The position numbers were made by a program, and so were the translations under genes. The notes beneath the pieces were generated by a model. The model searched no databases. It worked only from the letters and a program-made list of their open reading frames with translations, and was not told the origin of the DNA. This document shows positions 51,138 through 60,366 of a DNA stretch of 64,000 bases, one piece after another. The stretch is from RUG572 sp051884915 (lineage in GTDB: Bacteria > Verrucomicrobiota > Kiritimatiellia > RFP12 > UBA1067): assembly GCA_051884915.1 (NCBI GenBank), contig JBJEWF010000042.1:1-64000 (forward strand), in the 5' to 3' direction. Each line of letters begins with the position of its first letter. The first letter of the stretch is position 1.

Positions 51138-52049
51138 ATGCTGAAGACCTGGCTCAGAGCGCTGCGCGTCAATCAGTGGACGAAGAACGCCGTCGTCTTC
51201 GCGGCCTGGTTCTTCGCCTTCGCCGACGCCTCTCAGGCGGCCCGTGCGCGCGGCTGGCGGCCGTTTCTGCTCGTCTGCGCCATGGCCGGCGCCTTCTCGC
51301 TGGTTTCAAGCGCGTTCTACCTGCTGAACGACGTGTCGGACTACGATGCGGACCGGCGGCACCCCGTGAAGCGGCTGCGGCCCGTGGCGTCGGACCGGAT
51401 CTCGAAGATCGACGCCGTCCGGGCGGCTTTGGCGCTGTTTGCCCTGGGGTTGTCGTTCCCGTGCTATCTGGTCTTCCGCTATCCCGACCGGACGTGGGGC
51501 TTTGCCGTCATCCTGATCTACACCGTGATGCAGTGCTGCTATTCCGGCTTCCTCAAGCGCATTCCCTACGTGGACGTGGCGGTGATCGCCGCCGGATTCG
51601 TGCTGCGCGCGGTCGCGGGGGCGGCGGCCACGGCGGCGCGCATCTCGCCGTGGCTGCTGGGCTGCGCGTTCGCGCTCTCGCTGTTCCTGGCGCTCTGCAA
51701 GCGGCGGCACGAGAAAGCGACGGCGGCTTCGTCGCGCGCGGCGCTGAAGGGCTACCACCCGGTCGTCCTCGACGTCCTGATCGCGCTCGTGGCGGTCGCC
51801 ACCTGCGCCGTCTACGCGTGCTACACGCTGGCGGCGGACACGGTGGCGCGGTTCGGCACGCGGGGGCTGGCCGCGACGACGGTGTTCGTCGCGCTGGGCG
51901 TGGCGCGCTATCTCCACTTGCTGCACAAGAAGGAGGACGTCGGCCGGCCGGAAAAGATCCTGCTGACGGACAAGATCCTCTGGCTGATTTTCATGGGCTA
52001 CGGATTGACGGCGGTGGCCGCCGTATGGATGGTGAAATCGTGTCGCTAG
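51138..52049 (+). CDS. UbiA-family transferase resembling decaprenyl-phosphate phosphoribosyltransferase
   Basis: A 303-residue protein with about nine membrane segments. The N-terminus LRALRVNQWTKNAVVFA and the motif NDVSDYDADRRHPVKRLRP match the DPPR-synthase branch of the UbiA family. That branch joins 5-phosphoribosyl diphosphate to polyprenyl phosphate on the way to decaprenyl-phospho-arabinose in mycobacteria. In this Gram-negative setting the product may be a lipid-linked pentose donor for an envelope glycan. The 3' end overlaps folC by 25 bases. Confidence 0.82.
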   Translation: MLKTWLRALRVNQWTKNAVVFAAWFFAFADASQAARARGWRPFLLVCAMAGAFSLVSSAFYLLNDVSDYDADRRHPVKRLRPVASDRISKIDAVRAALALFALGLSFPCYLVFRYPDRTWGFAVILIYTVMQCCYSGFLKRIPYVDVAVIAAGFVLRAVAGAAATAARISPWLLGCAFALSLFLALCKRRHEKATAASSRAALKGYHPVVLDVLIALVAVATCAVYACYTLAADTVARFGTRGLAATTVFVALGVARYLHLLHKKEDVGRPEKILLTDKILWLIFMGYGLTAVAAVWMVKSCR

Positions 52050-53380
52050 ACGGAAATTCCTTTCTGGCCCGCCTGATGGCGCGGCGGCGTTTCGGCATGC
52101 GTCCCGGTCTGGACACGATGCAATCGCTCCTGGCGGCGCTCGGGAATCCCCAGGACGAATTGAAGTTCGTCCATGTCGCCGGCACCAACGGCAAGGGCGC
52201 CGTCTCGGCCATTCTCGACACGGTCCTGCGCGCCGCCGGCTATTCGGTCTGCCGCTACACGTCGCCGCATCTCGTGTCGATCGCGGAGCGCTTCTTCGTC
52301 GACGGCCGGCCGGCGGACATGGACGAACTGGACGCGGTGGCGGATGCCGTGTTCCCGGTCGTGGAGGCGTTTGAGCGCTCCCGGCAGGCCGACGTGACGT
52401 TCTTCGAGGCGCTGACGGCGGTGGCGTTCGTCCTGTTCGCCCGCCACAAGCCCGATGTCGTGGTTCTGGAAACGGGACTCGGGGGGCGCCTGGACGCCAC
52501 GAACGTCGTCCGGAACGTGCTGGTTTCCGTCATCACCCGGATCGGCCTCGACCATTGCGAATGGCTGGGGTCGACCTACGCGGCCATTGCCGGGGAGAAG
52601 GCCGGCATCGTCAAGCGCGGACGGCCGGTCGTGTGCGGCGCGATGCCGGAGAGCGCGAAGGAGACGGTGGGCCGTTTCGCGTCCCTGAATGGCTGCGATT
52701 TCGTGTCGGCGGAAGACCACGTGTCCGTGCGGCGGCTGGTCCCGCTGACGGTGACCACGCCGCAGCGGAATCTGCCGCCAATCGACTTCGCGCTGTTCGG
52801 CGCCTTCCAGGTCGAGAACGCGTGCACCGCGTTGACCGCGCTGGACGTTCTCGTCAAGCGGTGCGGCTACGCGATTGCCGATCATGCCGTGGTCGCCGGC
52901 CTGTCGCAGGTCGTGTGGCCGGGACGCTGCCAGAAGATCGTGCGGGACGGCGTGACGCTGTTCGTGGACGGCGCGCACAACCCCGACGGCGCCCGCGCGC
53001 TCCGCGATTCGCTGCGCCTGGCGAAGGTGAAGGAGCCGGTGGGCCTCATCGCCGGCTATTGCGGCGACAAGGACGTTCTCGACCATCTGCGGGCGATGAG
53101 CGCAATCGCGGCGAGGGGATGGGCGGTCCCCATCCGCAATTCGCGCTCCCTCGATCCGGAAGGGGTGGCGGAGCGGATGCAGCTGGCGGGTTTCGTGACG
53201 GCCGAACCGTACGGCTCGCTGGCTGCGGCCCTGCCGCCGGCGCTCGGCTGGGCGCGGGAGACGGGAGGGACGCTGGTGGTGTGCGGATCGCTGTTCCTGG
53301 CCGCGGAGGCCCTGGTCGAGCTTGACGCCTTCCCCTGGACGGTCCGCGCGCCCGACGCCAACGAACTGACGTTGCGCTGA
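52025..53380 (+). CDS. folC: Folylpolyglutamate synthase / dihydrofolate synthase
   Basis: A 451-residue Mur-ligase-type ATP-dependent enzyme that adds glutamate to folates. The P-loop is HVAGTNGKGAVSAILD, followed by TSPHLVSIAERF, ETGLGGRLDATN, ITRIGLDHCEWLG and FVDGAHNPDGARAL. ATG 52025 lies inside the end of the UbiA gene; GTG 52040 is an in-frame alternative. It closes the lpxD operon in front of a bidirectional terminator. Confidence 0.93.
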   Translation: MDGEIVSLDGNSFLARLMARRRFGMRPGLDTMQSLLAALGNPQDELKFVHVAGTNGKGAVSAILDTVLRAAGYSVCRYTSPHLVSIAERFFVDGRPADMDELDAVADAVFPVVEAFERSRQADVTFFEALTAVAFVLFARHKPDVVVLETGLGGRLDATNVVRNVLVSVITRIGLDHCEWLGSTYAAIAGEKAGIVKRGRPVVCGAMPESAKETVGRFASLNGCDFVSAEDHVSVRRLVPLTVTTPQRNLPPIDFALFGAFQVENACTALTALDVLVKRCGYAIADHAVVAGLSQVVWPGRCQKIVRDGVTLFVDGAHNPDGARALRDSLRLAKVKEPVGLIAGYCGDKDVLDHLRAMSAIAARGWAVPIRNSRSLDPEGVAERMQLAGFVTAEPYGSLAAALPPALGWARETGGTLVVCGSLFLAAEALVELDAFPWTVRAPDANELTLR

Positions 53381-53422
53381 CGGGGGCTTGGCCCGTTCCC
53401 GGGCGGAAAGGCCAAACCCCCG
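53381..53422. terminator. Bidirectional stem-loop between convergent folC and the giant flavoprotein gene
   Basis: CGGGGGCTTGGCC (53381-53393) pairs with GGCCAAACCCCCG (53410-53422), 13 bases with a single mismatch, around a 16-base loop. It sits exactly between the two convergent stops. It has no long T-run on either side. Confidence 0.72.
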
Positions 53423-53429
53423 GGGACGG

Positions 53430-56400
53430 TCAGCGGAGAATGATCATCGTCGCGCGCGGCTTGCAGAAGATGGAACCCGTGCCGGAGAAGAGGTCCGGAT
53501 ACGTCTCGGCGGAGAAAAGGCCATACCGCTTCGCGCCGTCGACGCGCAGTTCGGCCGCGGAGAGGCGGCCCTCGAAGTCCAGTTCGACCTTCGCGCCGTT
53601 GCGGAGATCGAGGACGAGCTCGGGCGAGACCATCCGTTCGAGATCGGCCTGCAGCGGCGTGGCGGTATAGCCGAGACGCACCACGTCCAGCAGCGCGTCG
53701 CCGCCGTCGACCACGGAACCGAACGCGAACACGTGTTCGCCCGGTTCGAGAAGGCCGAGATCGACCGTCGTCTCGACCCAGTCGTCGGCCTGGCTCACCT
53801 CGGTGGTGTGGACGACGGCGCCATCGCACAGGACCTGGATCTGGGCCTTGTACAGCGTGTTGTTGTAGAAGCGGCTGCGCCAGTCGAAGACGAGCGTGTA
53901 GCGCGCCGCCTGCGCGACCGTGAACGTCCGCCTGATCTTTCCCGACGCGTTGCGCAGGAAGGCGCACGTGACGCCATCGCGGACGGCGGACGTGAAGTAG
54001 CTGCCGTTCCGGGCCACGCCGACGTTGTCGGACGCGTCGAACGTCCAGTCGGCGACGTTCGCCTTCAGCCAGGCCGCGTCGCGGCTGCCGCGCTTGTCCA
54101 GCGCGCTCGTGTTGCTGGTGCCCGGCTCCGGCAGCGCCTCGGGCGTCGGCTCGAAACTCCCGCCGGGAATCAGCTCGGGCGCCTGCTGGGTCTGCACGGT
54201 CGCGACCGCAAGCGTGGCGCCGTCCAGCACGAGACTGCCATTCAGCCGCTGGGCCTCGGAGAGCGGCAGATCGAGCGCGAGCGTGCCGCCCTTGACCGCG
54301 AACCCGCCCGCGCCGACGAGCGCGGCGGTCTCGACCCGGCAGCCCGCCGCAATCGTCAGCGTCGCGGGCGTGGCCGCCGCATTCGTGATCGCGGCAAACG
54401 CCTGCCGCCGGCCGGCCGCGTCGGACTGGAGATCGAGCGCGCCGCCGTCCAGGACGAGATCCGTACCCGGCGCCAGAATCGTCTCCAGCTCGGGCGCCGC
54501 CTTGAAATCGAAGACCAGCGTGCCGCCGCGCACGGTCGTCGGGCCGGCGAAGGACATCGGCGCCGCAAGTTTGCACTCGCCCCCGTTGTTCGGGCCGCTC
54601 GGGTCGCCGCCGAGAACCGTCAGCGGGCCGGGCGTTCCGGCTGCCGGACTCGTCAGCGGGTGGCTGATGCGGAGCGAACGGAACGGATATCCGTTCGTCA
54701 GCGCGATGTCGAATGCCGACAGATCGAGCGTCAGGCCGCCCGCGAGAATCTCGGCCGGCGGATTCTCCGCCGGCAGCGGGAAGAAGTCCGGGTTGTTGCG
54801 GCTCTTGATCTGGAGCACGGCGTCGTCGAAGCGCAGGACGGTGTTCGTCGTGTGCCAGGCGCTTCCGTCGAGCGAGGGAATGCCGTCCGCCACCAGGCGC
54901 GCGCCGCCGTCGATCAGGATGTCCGCGTTCGAGTGCTGGACCTTGTTGTTGTTCGGGAAGCGGACCACCGAGGCCACCAGCGTCGAACCCGTCGTGAGGT
55001 TGAATCCCACGTAGGGGCCGGAGAAATCGAACCAGTCGGCGGACAGCGAACTTCCGGCGATGGTCAGTGTGCCGCCGACGGAGTTGCTGACGATGTTGAG
55101 CGTCGTCAGTTTGCGCAGCCCCTGCGCGCCCGAGGAGACGTTCCGCAGCACGACGGCGTTTGCGCCGCGCACCGGGCTGTTCTCTTCGCCGTAGACCTGC
55201 GCGGTGAGGTCGATGTACGGGAAGTCGACATTCTCCGCCACGACAAGCGTCTCGTCGGTGGCCGAATGGGTGGCGATCAGCGCGAGCGTGCCGTCACAGC
55301 TTCCCGCGCAGATCGAATCGGGCGTGGTCACTTCGACGTCCCGCAACGTGAGCCGGCGGCCCGCCAGCGCGGCGAACCCGTTGTTCAGGAAGTTGTAGCC
55401 GCCCATCTTGGCGCAGGCGACGGGATTGGAGACGATGGCGTCGTCGGCGGCGAAGGCGAGGCTTCCCGAGGCGGCGGGATTGTTGTCGCGCGAACCGAAG
55501 ATGATCGTCGCATCCGGCTCCAGCGCCTCCGGGGAATCGAGCACGAGCATCCCCCGCCGCGGTGAAATGCCGTCGCGGATTCCCCGCACGCCATGCAGCG
55601 TCGCCGTGCGCGAACCCGTCTTGGTCAGCGCGAACGGCGCGCCCGTCGCATCGAGCGTTCCGTCGAAGACCGTGGTGGCCCGGTCCGCGGCCAGTTCCAG
55701 ATTGACGGGCGAGGCGGCAACCGCCGCCACGACGCCCGTTCCCGAGAGCGTGCCGACAGTCGCGAACGGCGAGGCGATTTCCAGGCGGCCGTCGACCGCG
55801 GCGTCGGCCAGTTTCTGCTCGGGCGCCCGCCCCGCCAGCAGCGCGCCGGGATGGCAGCCGGACGCCGAGACCTGGAGCGTGTAGGTCGCCCCGGGCGTGA
55901 GCGGATACGGATTGCCGACCCGCAGATACCGGTAGCCGTCCTGCTCGAATCCGCGGTGGCGCGCCGTGAACAGCACCGCCTCGATTTTCGTGCCGGCCGC
56001 GTTGGCGAGCACGATGCGGAGGCGCTCGCCCGCCGCCGTCTGCGCCGCGATTTCGTCGGCCCGGCAGCCGATGTGGGTGAGCCAGACTTCCTCGTCCGCG
56101 CCCACCGTGAAGGTGTCGCCCGCGACCGCGCGGGCGGTGGCGCCGTTCGCCAGCCGCACCGCGCCCGCGGCAACGGCGAGGCGATTGTCCAGCTGGACGG
56201 CGCCGGCGAACGTTGCCGTGCCCGTTCCCGTCTTTTCGAGATTCGTCGATTTCACGTCGTTCTGGAACGCGACGCTTCCGCCTTCCGCGACGTCCAGAAA
56301 GGCCATCGGCGACAGGAAGGACAGCAGGCCGCCCGTGAACGTGCGGTCGGCGGCGTCCGCAAACGCCAGCGCGCCGATCTGAAGGCCGTCGTCCGGCACG

Positions 56401-59400
56401 CCAACCGTCTGCCGCGTCCCGTCGGCCAGACCCTCGAACGTCGCCGTGGCCGTGGCTCCCTCGGCGACGCGGCCGTCGCGCCAGTTCGCCTCCGCCGTCC
56501 AGTCGCCCGCGGCGGCCGTCGCGGTCCAGACGCCGTTGGTGCCGGTCTGCGGGTCCGGAATCTCCTGCGCCAGGAGCCGGCGCGCCCAGACGGCGTACGA
56601 GGTGCGCGGATCTGCCGCGAACGCCTCAAGGGAGGCGCGGGCGGTGCCGTCCGGATCGCCCAGGCGAAGCAGGATTTCGGCCAGCACGAGTTCCCGGATC
56701 GCCTGCGTGCGTTCGGCGTCGGCCTCCTGCGCGGTGTAGCTCGCGGGGCGCACCGCGTCGAAGGCGTTCCCCAGCAGCGTTTCCCGCGCGTACGCCACGG
56801 CGGCGAGCACGGGCGTCGCCAGGGCGGCGGCGGGATAGGCCTGCACGGCGAGGTTGTACATGCGGAAATGCGACAGCGTGCGGACCGTGGCGGACGAATC
56901 CGCGAGGGTGGAGCCGAGCGTCCCCATCAGCCCGAGAATGCGCGGATCCCGCGTCTGCGCCAGCGCGTAGAGCGTGCCGTCCAGCGCCGACGTCTGGCGG
57001 CCGTAGTTGTTGAGGCCCTTGAATTCGTGGCCCGTGTCCCAGTCCGACGTGGCATTCCGCGCCACCAGGAAATCGACCGCCGTCGCATCGCCGAGGAGCG
57101 CCAGCGCCGTGCCGAGCGCGGTCTGGTGCGTCACGTTCGTCGTGGCCGCATAGGCCGCGCGCAGTCGGGACAGCGCCGTCTCGCGGTCGGCGGCGAGAAT
57201 CGATTCGAGGCCGTGGTAGTCGGTCGTCAGCGCGTCGATGGCACCGTCCAGCTCCGCGTCCGCGACGGCGCCGCCGTCCGCGTCGGCGACCACCCGCGCG
57301 TCGAGGATGTCCGCCGCGATCAGGTCGCGCTGAAGCGCCGGCACGTCGATGTCGCGCAGCGTCCCGCTCGTCCCGCAGGCCGCCGCGGCCGCCAGGCCGG
57401 CCGCCCAGCCCTGATTCTGCACGTCCGGCTGCATGCGGAGAATCGGCATCGCGTCGCGCGTGGCGCTGATGCCCAGGCCCGTGGCGAGCAGGCCTTCGAG
57501 GTTGCGCGGCAGCAGCGCGCGGAACGGCAGATCGGCCGCGAGGTCGTCGGCGGGATGCTCCCAGAGCATCAGGAGCGGCGACGTGCTGAAGCCGTGCATG
57601 TCGAAGTTGCTGAGGCCGTGCATGATCGTGTCCGGCCACGTGCGGCCGCGCACGACGTCGAGTTCCGTCACCGTGACGTCGCCCACGATGCGGCGGCGCT
57701 CGCGGCTGCCGGTCGACGGGAAGGACGGCTGCATCCAGGATTCCTTGAGCGCGAGGCGCGAACGCAGCATGAAATGGCTCAAATCGCCGGCGTCCGTGTC
57801 GTCGAGGAAGCCGATGTCCGTGTTCAGATAGCTGTTGCCGAGCTGGATGTTCGAGGCGCCCACGCCCTGCCCCGCGAACTCGGGCGCATCCAGGAACGTC
57901 GTCTCGCCGCCCGCGGCGGCCGTCAGGTCCGCATTGCCCGTCGCGTCGACCGTCACCGTCGCCCGCACCACGCCGCGCGTGCCGTCCGGCAGCGCGAAGA
58001 CGACGCCCGCCACCCGCGCGCGTCCCTCGCCGTCGCCGCCGTCCGTCACCACGCCCTCGGCGAACGCGCCGAACCACACGGTTGCGCCGGCCGCGTCGCA
58101 CGCCCGCCGCTGCCAGTCGGCGCTCGCCGCGTAGAACTGCCAGCCATGCGCCTTCACCGCTGCGGTCAGGTTCGTCGCGAAGCCGCGGCGGTTGCCGTGG
58201 TAGAAGCGGCCGATGCGGTTGTCCACCGCGACGCCGCCCAGCGCGTAGAGGATGTCCGCCACGAGGACGCGCCGGTCCCGTCCGGCCGCCGCGAGGGCCG
58301 CCGGCACGCCCGCCGTGCCGCCGCCGACCACCAGCACGTCCACCTCCGCCAGCACGGGCAGGTCCGCGCCCGCGCTGGCCACCGTCGCACCGTCGTCCGT
58401 GCCGACGTTGAGCGGCCGCGACAGCCGTTCATGCACCTCCTCCGAACCGGCGGCGGGCGCCGCGCCCAGGCCGACCGGGCCGGCGAGAACCGTCTGCCCC
58501 GCCGTCTCCGCCGCGGCCGCCGCGCCCACGCGGCGCCCCAGCAGCGTCTCGACGCCCGCCTGCTGCAGCCGGGCGGCGTTGGGGCGGGAAAGGTCCGCGC
58601 AGGGACCCAGCACGTACAGGCCCGCGACGCCCTTGGGGCGCAGCACGTCCAGCGGCAGCGCGGCGGCGCCCGGCCACGTTTCGGCCCCCGACGCCTCGCC
58701 CGTGACATGGTCCGGCGGCGTGAACGCGCACTTTTCCGACGCATCCGAAAGCGAGGCCGTCCACGTCGCGTCCCGCATCTGCCGTTCGATGTCCAGCCAC
58801 GCCGCGTAGGTGAACGTCGCGAACGGGAACTCCTGCGACACGAGATACGCGCCGGCTTCGAAGGCGTTCGGCGCGTCCGTTCCCTTCAGGTCTTCGGGCT
58901 TGACGGAGAGGCGGAGCGACGGGGCGCGCCGCTCGCGCACCTGCCATCCGTCCTGTCCGGCCAGCGTCGCGTCGAACGCGCCCTGTTCGCAGACGACCGT
59001 GCGCGTGAAGCGCGTCGCGTTCGTGCCGGAGACGAACGCGACGCCTGCGGCGCGGGCGACGGCCGCCCATTCGGTCGCGTCGATCACGACCTTCGCCTGG
59101 AGGGCCTGGCGGCCGTTGCGGTTCGCCACCGCCACGCCCGCGATCCGCCCCGTGCCGTCCCGCAGCACGTCCGTGACGGGCGAACCCGTCAGGAACGGCA
59201 CCTCCGCGTCGAGCAGGACCTGGTCCAGGGCCTTGGCCACCAGGATCGGTTTCGCCGGGGCGGTGGCTGCGTTCGCCGTCACGATCGTCAGTTCCGCCAG
59301 CAGCTGGCGGGAATATCCCTGCGCGCGCATGCAGAGCACCCGCAGACAGGCGGGGGACGCCTCCCGGGAGGGCGTGAAGGTGAGAATGTCGAGCGTATCC

Positions 59401-60035
59401 GACTGTCCGTCGAGCGACGTGTTCTGGATCGTCACGTCTCCGGGCAGGTCCGTCCAGGTCGAACCGTCGGCGCTTTCCTGCACCGTCAGCGCGTCCGTCA
59501 CGAATCCGCCCGAAGCGGCCCGCCGGTAGGCTCCCAGCCGCAACGAGAGGAGCGTTCCCCGGAAGTTCTCCCCCAGAGTCGCCGTCACCGTCACGTCGGC
59601 GTCGAATTGCACGCTCGCCTGCGACGCGGAATTCGCCACCCCGTCGCGCAGGAGGAGCAGGTCGGGATCCGGGTGGGAGTTGCTCGGCGTCTTGTCGTAG
59701 CTGTAGGTGTAAGGGCTCGCCCGGTCGGACAGGAACAGGCCGGCGACGAAGGAATCGTCCGCGCCCTCGTCGTCCTCCTGCCAAAGGGCCCGCGTCGTCA
59801 CGATTTCCTCGCCGAGCTGGAAACGCGGCGCCACGAGAAAGACGGATGCGCCGGCGCTCTTCGCGGCGGCGGCGGCCTGCACCCCCGCCATCGTGCCGCC
59901 CACGACCACCACGTCGACATCCGCCAGCCGCGGCAAGTCGCGCGCCGATTCCGGTACCGTCGCCCCCTGCACCGCAGACCAGACCAGCGCGCCGACGGCC
60001 GCTCCCGCGAACCGGCAGAATTTGCGACAATCCAT
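53430..60035 (-). CDS. Giant secreted protein: two FAD-dependent oxidoreductase domains fused to a beta-strand-repeat stalk
   Basis: A 2201-residue protein. ATG 60035 has AAGGAGG six bases upstream. The signal peptide is MDCRKFCRFAGAAVGALVW and a few following residues. A first FAD domain opens with VVVVGGTMAGVQAA (about residue 45) and is interrupted by a discoidin-like module (about 115-257). A second starts with VLVVGGGTAGVPAAL (about 570). A helical HEAT-like region (about 900-1150) follows, then autotransporter-associated beta-strand repeats, a carbohydrate-binding-like module (about 1990-2120) and a conserved C-terminal domain ending ATMIILR. FAD_oxidored-type enzymes occur in glycan-use loci of PVC bacteria. 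The first Rossmann glycine loop is degenerate, so only the second may bind FAD. Confidence 0.83.
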   Translation of the reverse strand: MDCRKFCRFAGAAVGALVWSAVQGATVPESARDLPRLADVDVVVVGGTMAGVQAAAAAKSAGASVFLVAPRFQLGEEIVTTRALWQEDDEGADDSFVAGLFLSDRASPYTYSYDKTPSNSHPDPDLLLLRDGVANSASQASVQFDADVTVTATLGENFRGTLLSLRLGAYRRAASGGFVTDALTVQESADGSTWTDLPGDVTIQNTSLDGQSDTLDILTFTPSREASPACLRVLCMRAQGYSRQLLAELTIVTANAATAPAKPILVAKALDQVLLDAEVPFLTGSPVTDVLRDGTGRIAGVAVANRNGRQALQAKVVIDATEWAAVARAAGVAFVSGTNATRFTRTVVCEQGAFDATLAGQDGWQVRERRAPSLRLSVKPEDLKGTDAPNAFEAGAYLVSQEFPFATFTYAAWLDIERQMRDATWTASLSDASEKCAFTPPDHVTGEASGAETWPGAAALPLDVLRPKGVAGLYVLGPCADLSRPNAARLQQAGVETLLGRRVGAAAAAETAGQTVLAGPVGLGAAPAAGSEEVHERLSRPLNVGTDDGATVASAGADLPVLAEVDVLVVGGGTAGVPAALAAAGRDRRVLVADILYALGGVAVDNRIGRFYHGNRRGFATNLTAAVKAHGWQFYAASADWQRRACDAAGATVWFGAFAEGVVTDGGDGEGRARVAGVVFALPDGTRGVVRATVTVDATGNADLTAAAGGETTFLDAPEFAGQGVGASNIQLGNSYLNTDIGFLDDTDAGDLSHFMLRSRLALKESWMQPSFPSTGSRERRRIVGDVTVTELDVVRGRTWPDTIMHGLSNFDMHGFSTSPLLMLWEHPADDLAADLPFRALLPRNLEGLLATGLGISATRDAMPILRMQPDVQNQGWAAGLAAAAACGTSGTLRDIDVPALQRDLIAADILDARVVADADGGAVADAELDGAIDALTTDYHGLESILAADRETALSRLRAAYAATTNVTHQTALGTALALLGDATAVDFLVARNATSDWDTGHEFKGLNNYGRQTSALDGTLYALAQTRDPRILGLMGTLGSTLADSSATVRTLSHFRMYNLAVQAYPAAALATPVLAAVAYARETLLGNAFDAVRPASYTAQEADAERTQAIRELVLAEILLRLGDPDGTARASLEAFAADPRTSYAVWARRLLAQEIPDPQTGTNGVWTATAAAGDWTAEANWRDGRVAEGATATATFEGLADGTRQTVGVPDDGLQIGALAFADAADRTFTGGLLSFLSPMAFLDVAEGGSVAFQNDVKSTNLEKTGTGTATFAGAVQLDNRLAVAAGAVRLANGATARAVAGDTFTVGADEEVWLTHIGCRADEIAAQTAAGERLRIVLANAAGTKIEAVLFTARHRGFEQDGYRYLRVGNPYPLTPGATYTLQVSASGCHPGALLAGRAPEQKLADAAVDGRLEIASPFATVGTLSGTGVVAAVAASPVNLELAADRATTVFDGTLDATGAPFALTKTGSRTATLHGVRGIRDGISPRRGMLVLDSPEALEPDATIIFGSRDNNPAASGSLAFAADDAIVSNPVACAKMGGYNFLNNGFAALAGRRLTLRDVEVTTPDSICAGSCDGTLALIATHSATDETLVVAENVDFPYIDLTAQVYGEENSPVRGANAVVLRNVSSGAQGLRKLTTLNIVSNSVGGTLTIAGSSLSADWFDFSGPYVGFNLTTGSTLVASVVRFPNNNKVQHSNADILIDGGARLVADGIPSLDGSAWHTTNTVLRFDDAVLQIKSRNNPDFFPLPAENPPAEILAGGLTLDLSAFDIALTNGYPFRSLRISHPLTSPAAGTPGPLTVLGGDPSGPNNGGECKLAAPMSFAGPTTVRGGTLVFDFKAAPELETILAPGTDLVLDGGALDLQSDAAGRRQAFAAITNAAATPATLTIAAGCRVETAALVGAGGFAVKGGTLALDLPLSEAQRLNGSLVLDGATLAVATVQTQQAPELIPGGSFEPTPEALPEPGTSNTSALDKRGSRDAAWLKANVADWTFDASDNVGVARNGSYFTSAVRDGVTCAFLRNASGKIRRTFTVAQAARYTLVFDWRSRFYNNTLYKAQIQVLCDGAVVHTTEVSQADDWVETTVDLGLLEPGEHVFAFGSVVDGGDALLDVVRLGYTATPLQADLERMVSPELVLDLRNGAKVELDFEGRLSAAELRVDGAKRYGLFSAETYPDLFSGTGSIFCKPRATMIILR

Positions 60036-60230
60036 TTTCGACCTCCTTGTTGTGACCAAACGAAACCGGCGGTACGCGCGATCACGCCCGGATCTCCGCT
60101 CTCCCGCAGAGTGCAGTCTACCACATCTTGCCGAACGAGTAAATCATCATAACTGAAAGAATAAACATTTCTGTGAGTTTGGGCGGCGCGTTCCGGTGGG
60201 TTTGGGCGGCGCGTCCCGCCACGCGCCGCC
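59973..60230. repeat. Copy A of a duplicated promoter/leader/signal-peptide segment
   Basis: This segment aligns with 63699-63955 with small indels and roughly three-quarters or better identity by eye. It includes 60 bases of coding sequence (the start and signal peptide CRKFCRFAGAAVGAL), the ribosome-binding site, the promoter and upstream DNA. A one-base indel at the coding edge shifts the signal-peptide end between copies. Confidence 0.82.
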
Positions 60231-60366
60231 GCCCGCGGTCCGGGGCGCGGGAACGACCGCAAAAGATCCCGTGCGGGCGGTCCGGCCGGACGCCGATACG
60301 ACAAAACTGCGGCGGGACCATGCCCGCCGCAGCCGATGCTTCAGTTTGGGGAATGCGCGAAGCGAC
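60036..60366 (-). promoter_or_regulatory. Upstream region of the giant flavoprotein gene, with promoter
   Basis: The promoter has -35 TTTACT (60143-60138) and extended -10 TGGTAGACT (TAGACT 60120-60115), spaced 17 bases. The same promoter, leader and signal-peptide DNA recur before the next giant gene. Further upstream, GTTTGGGCGGCGCGT occurs twice in tandem (around 60177-60216). No gene is visible here, and no convincing terminator for the upstream gene. Confidence 0.7.
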
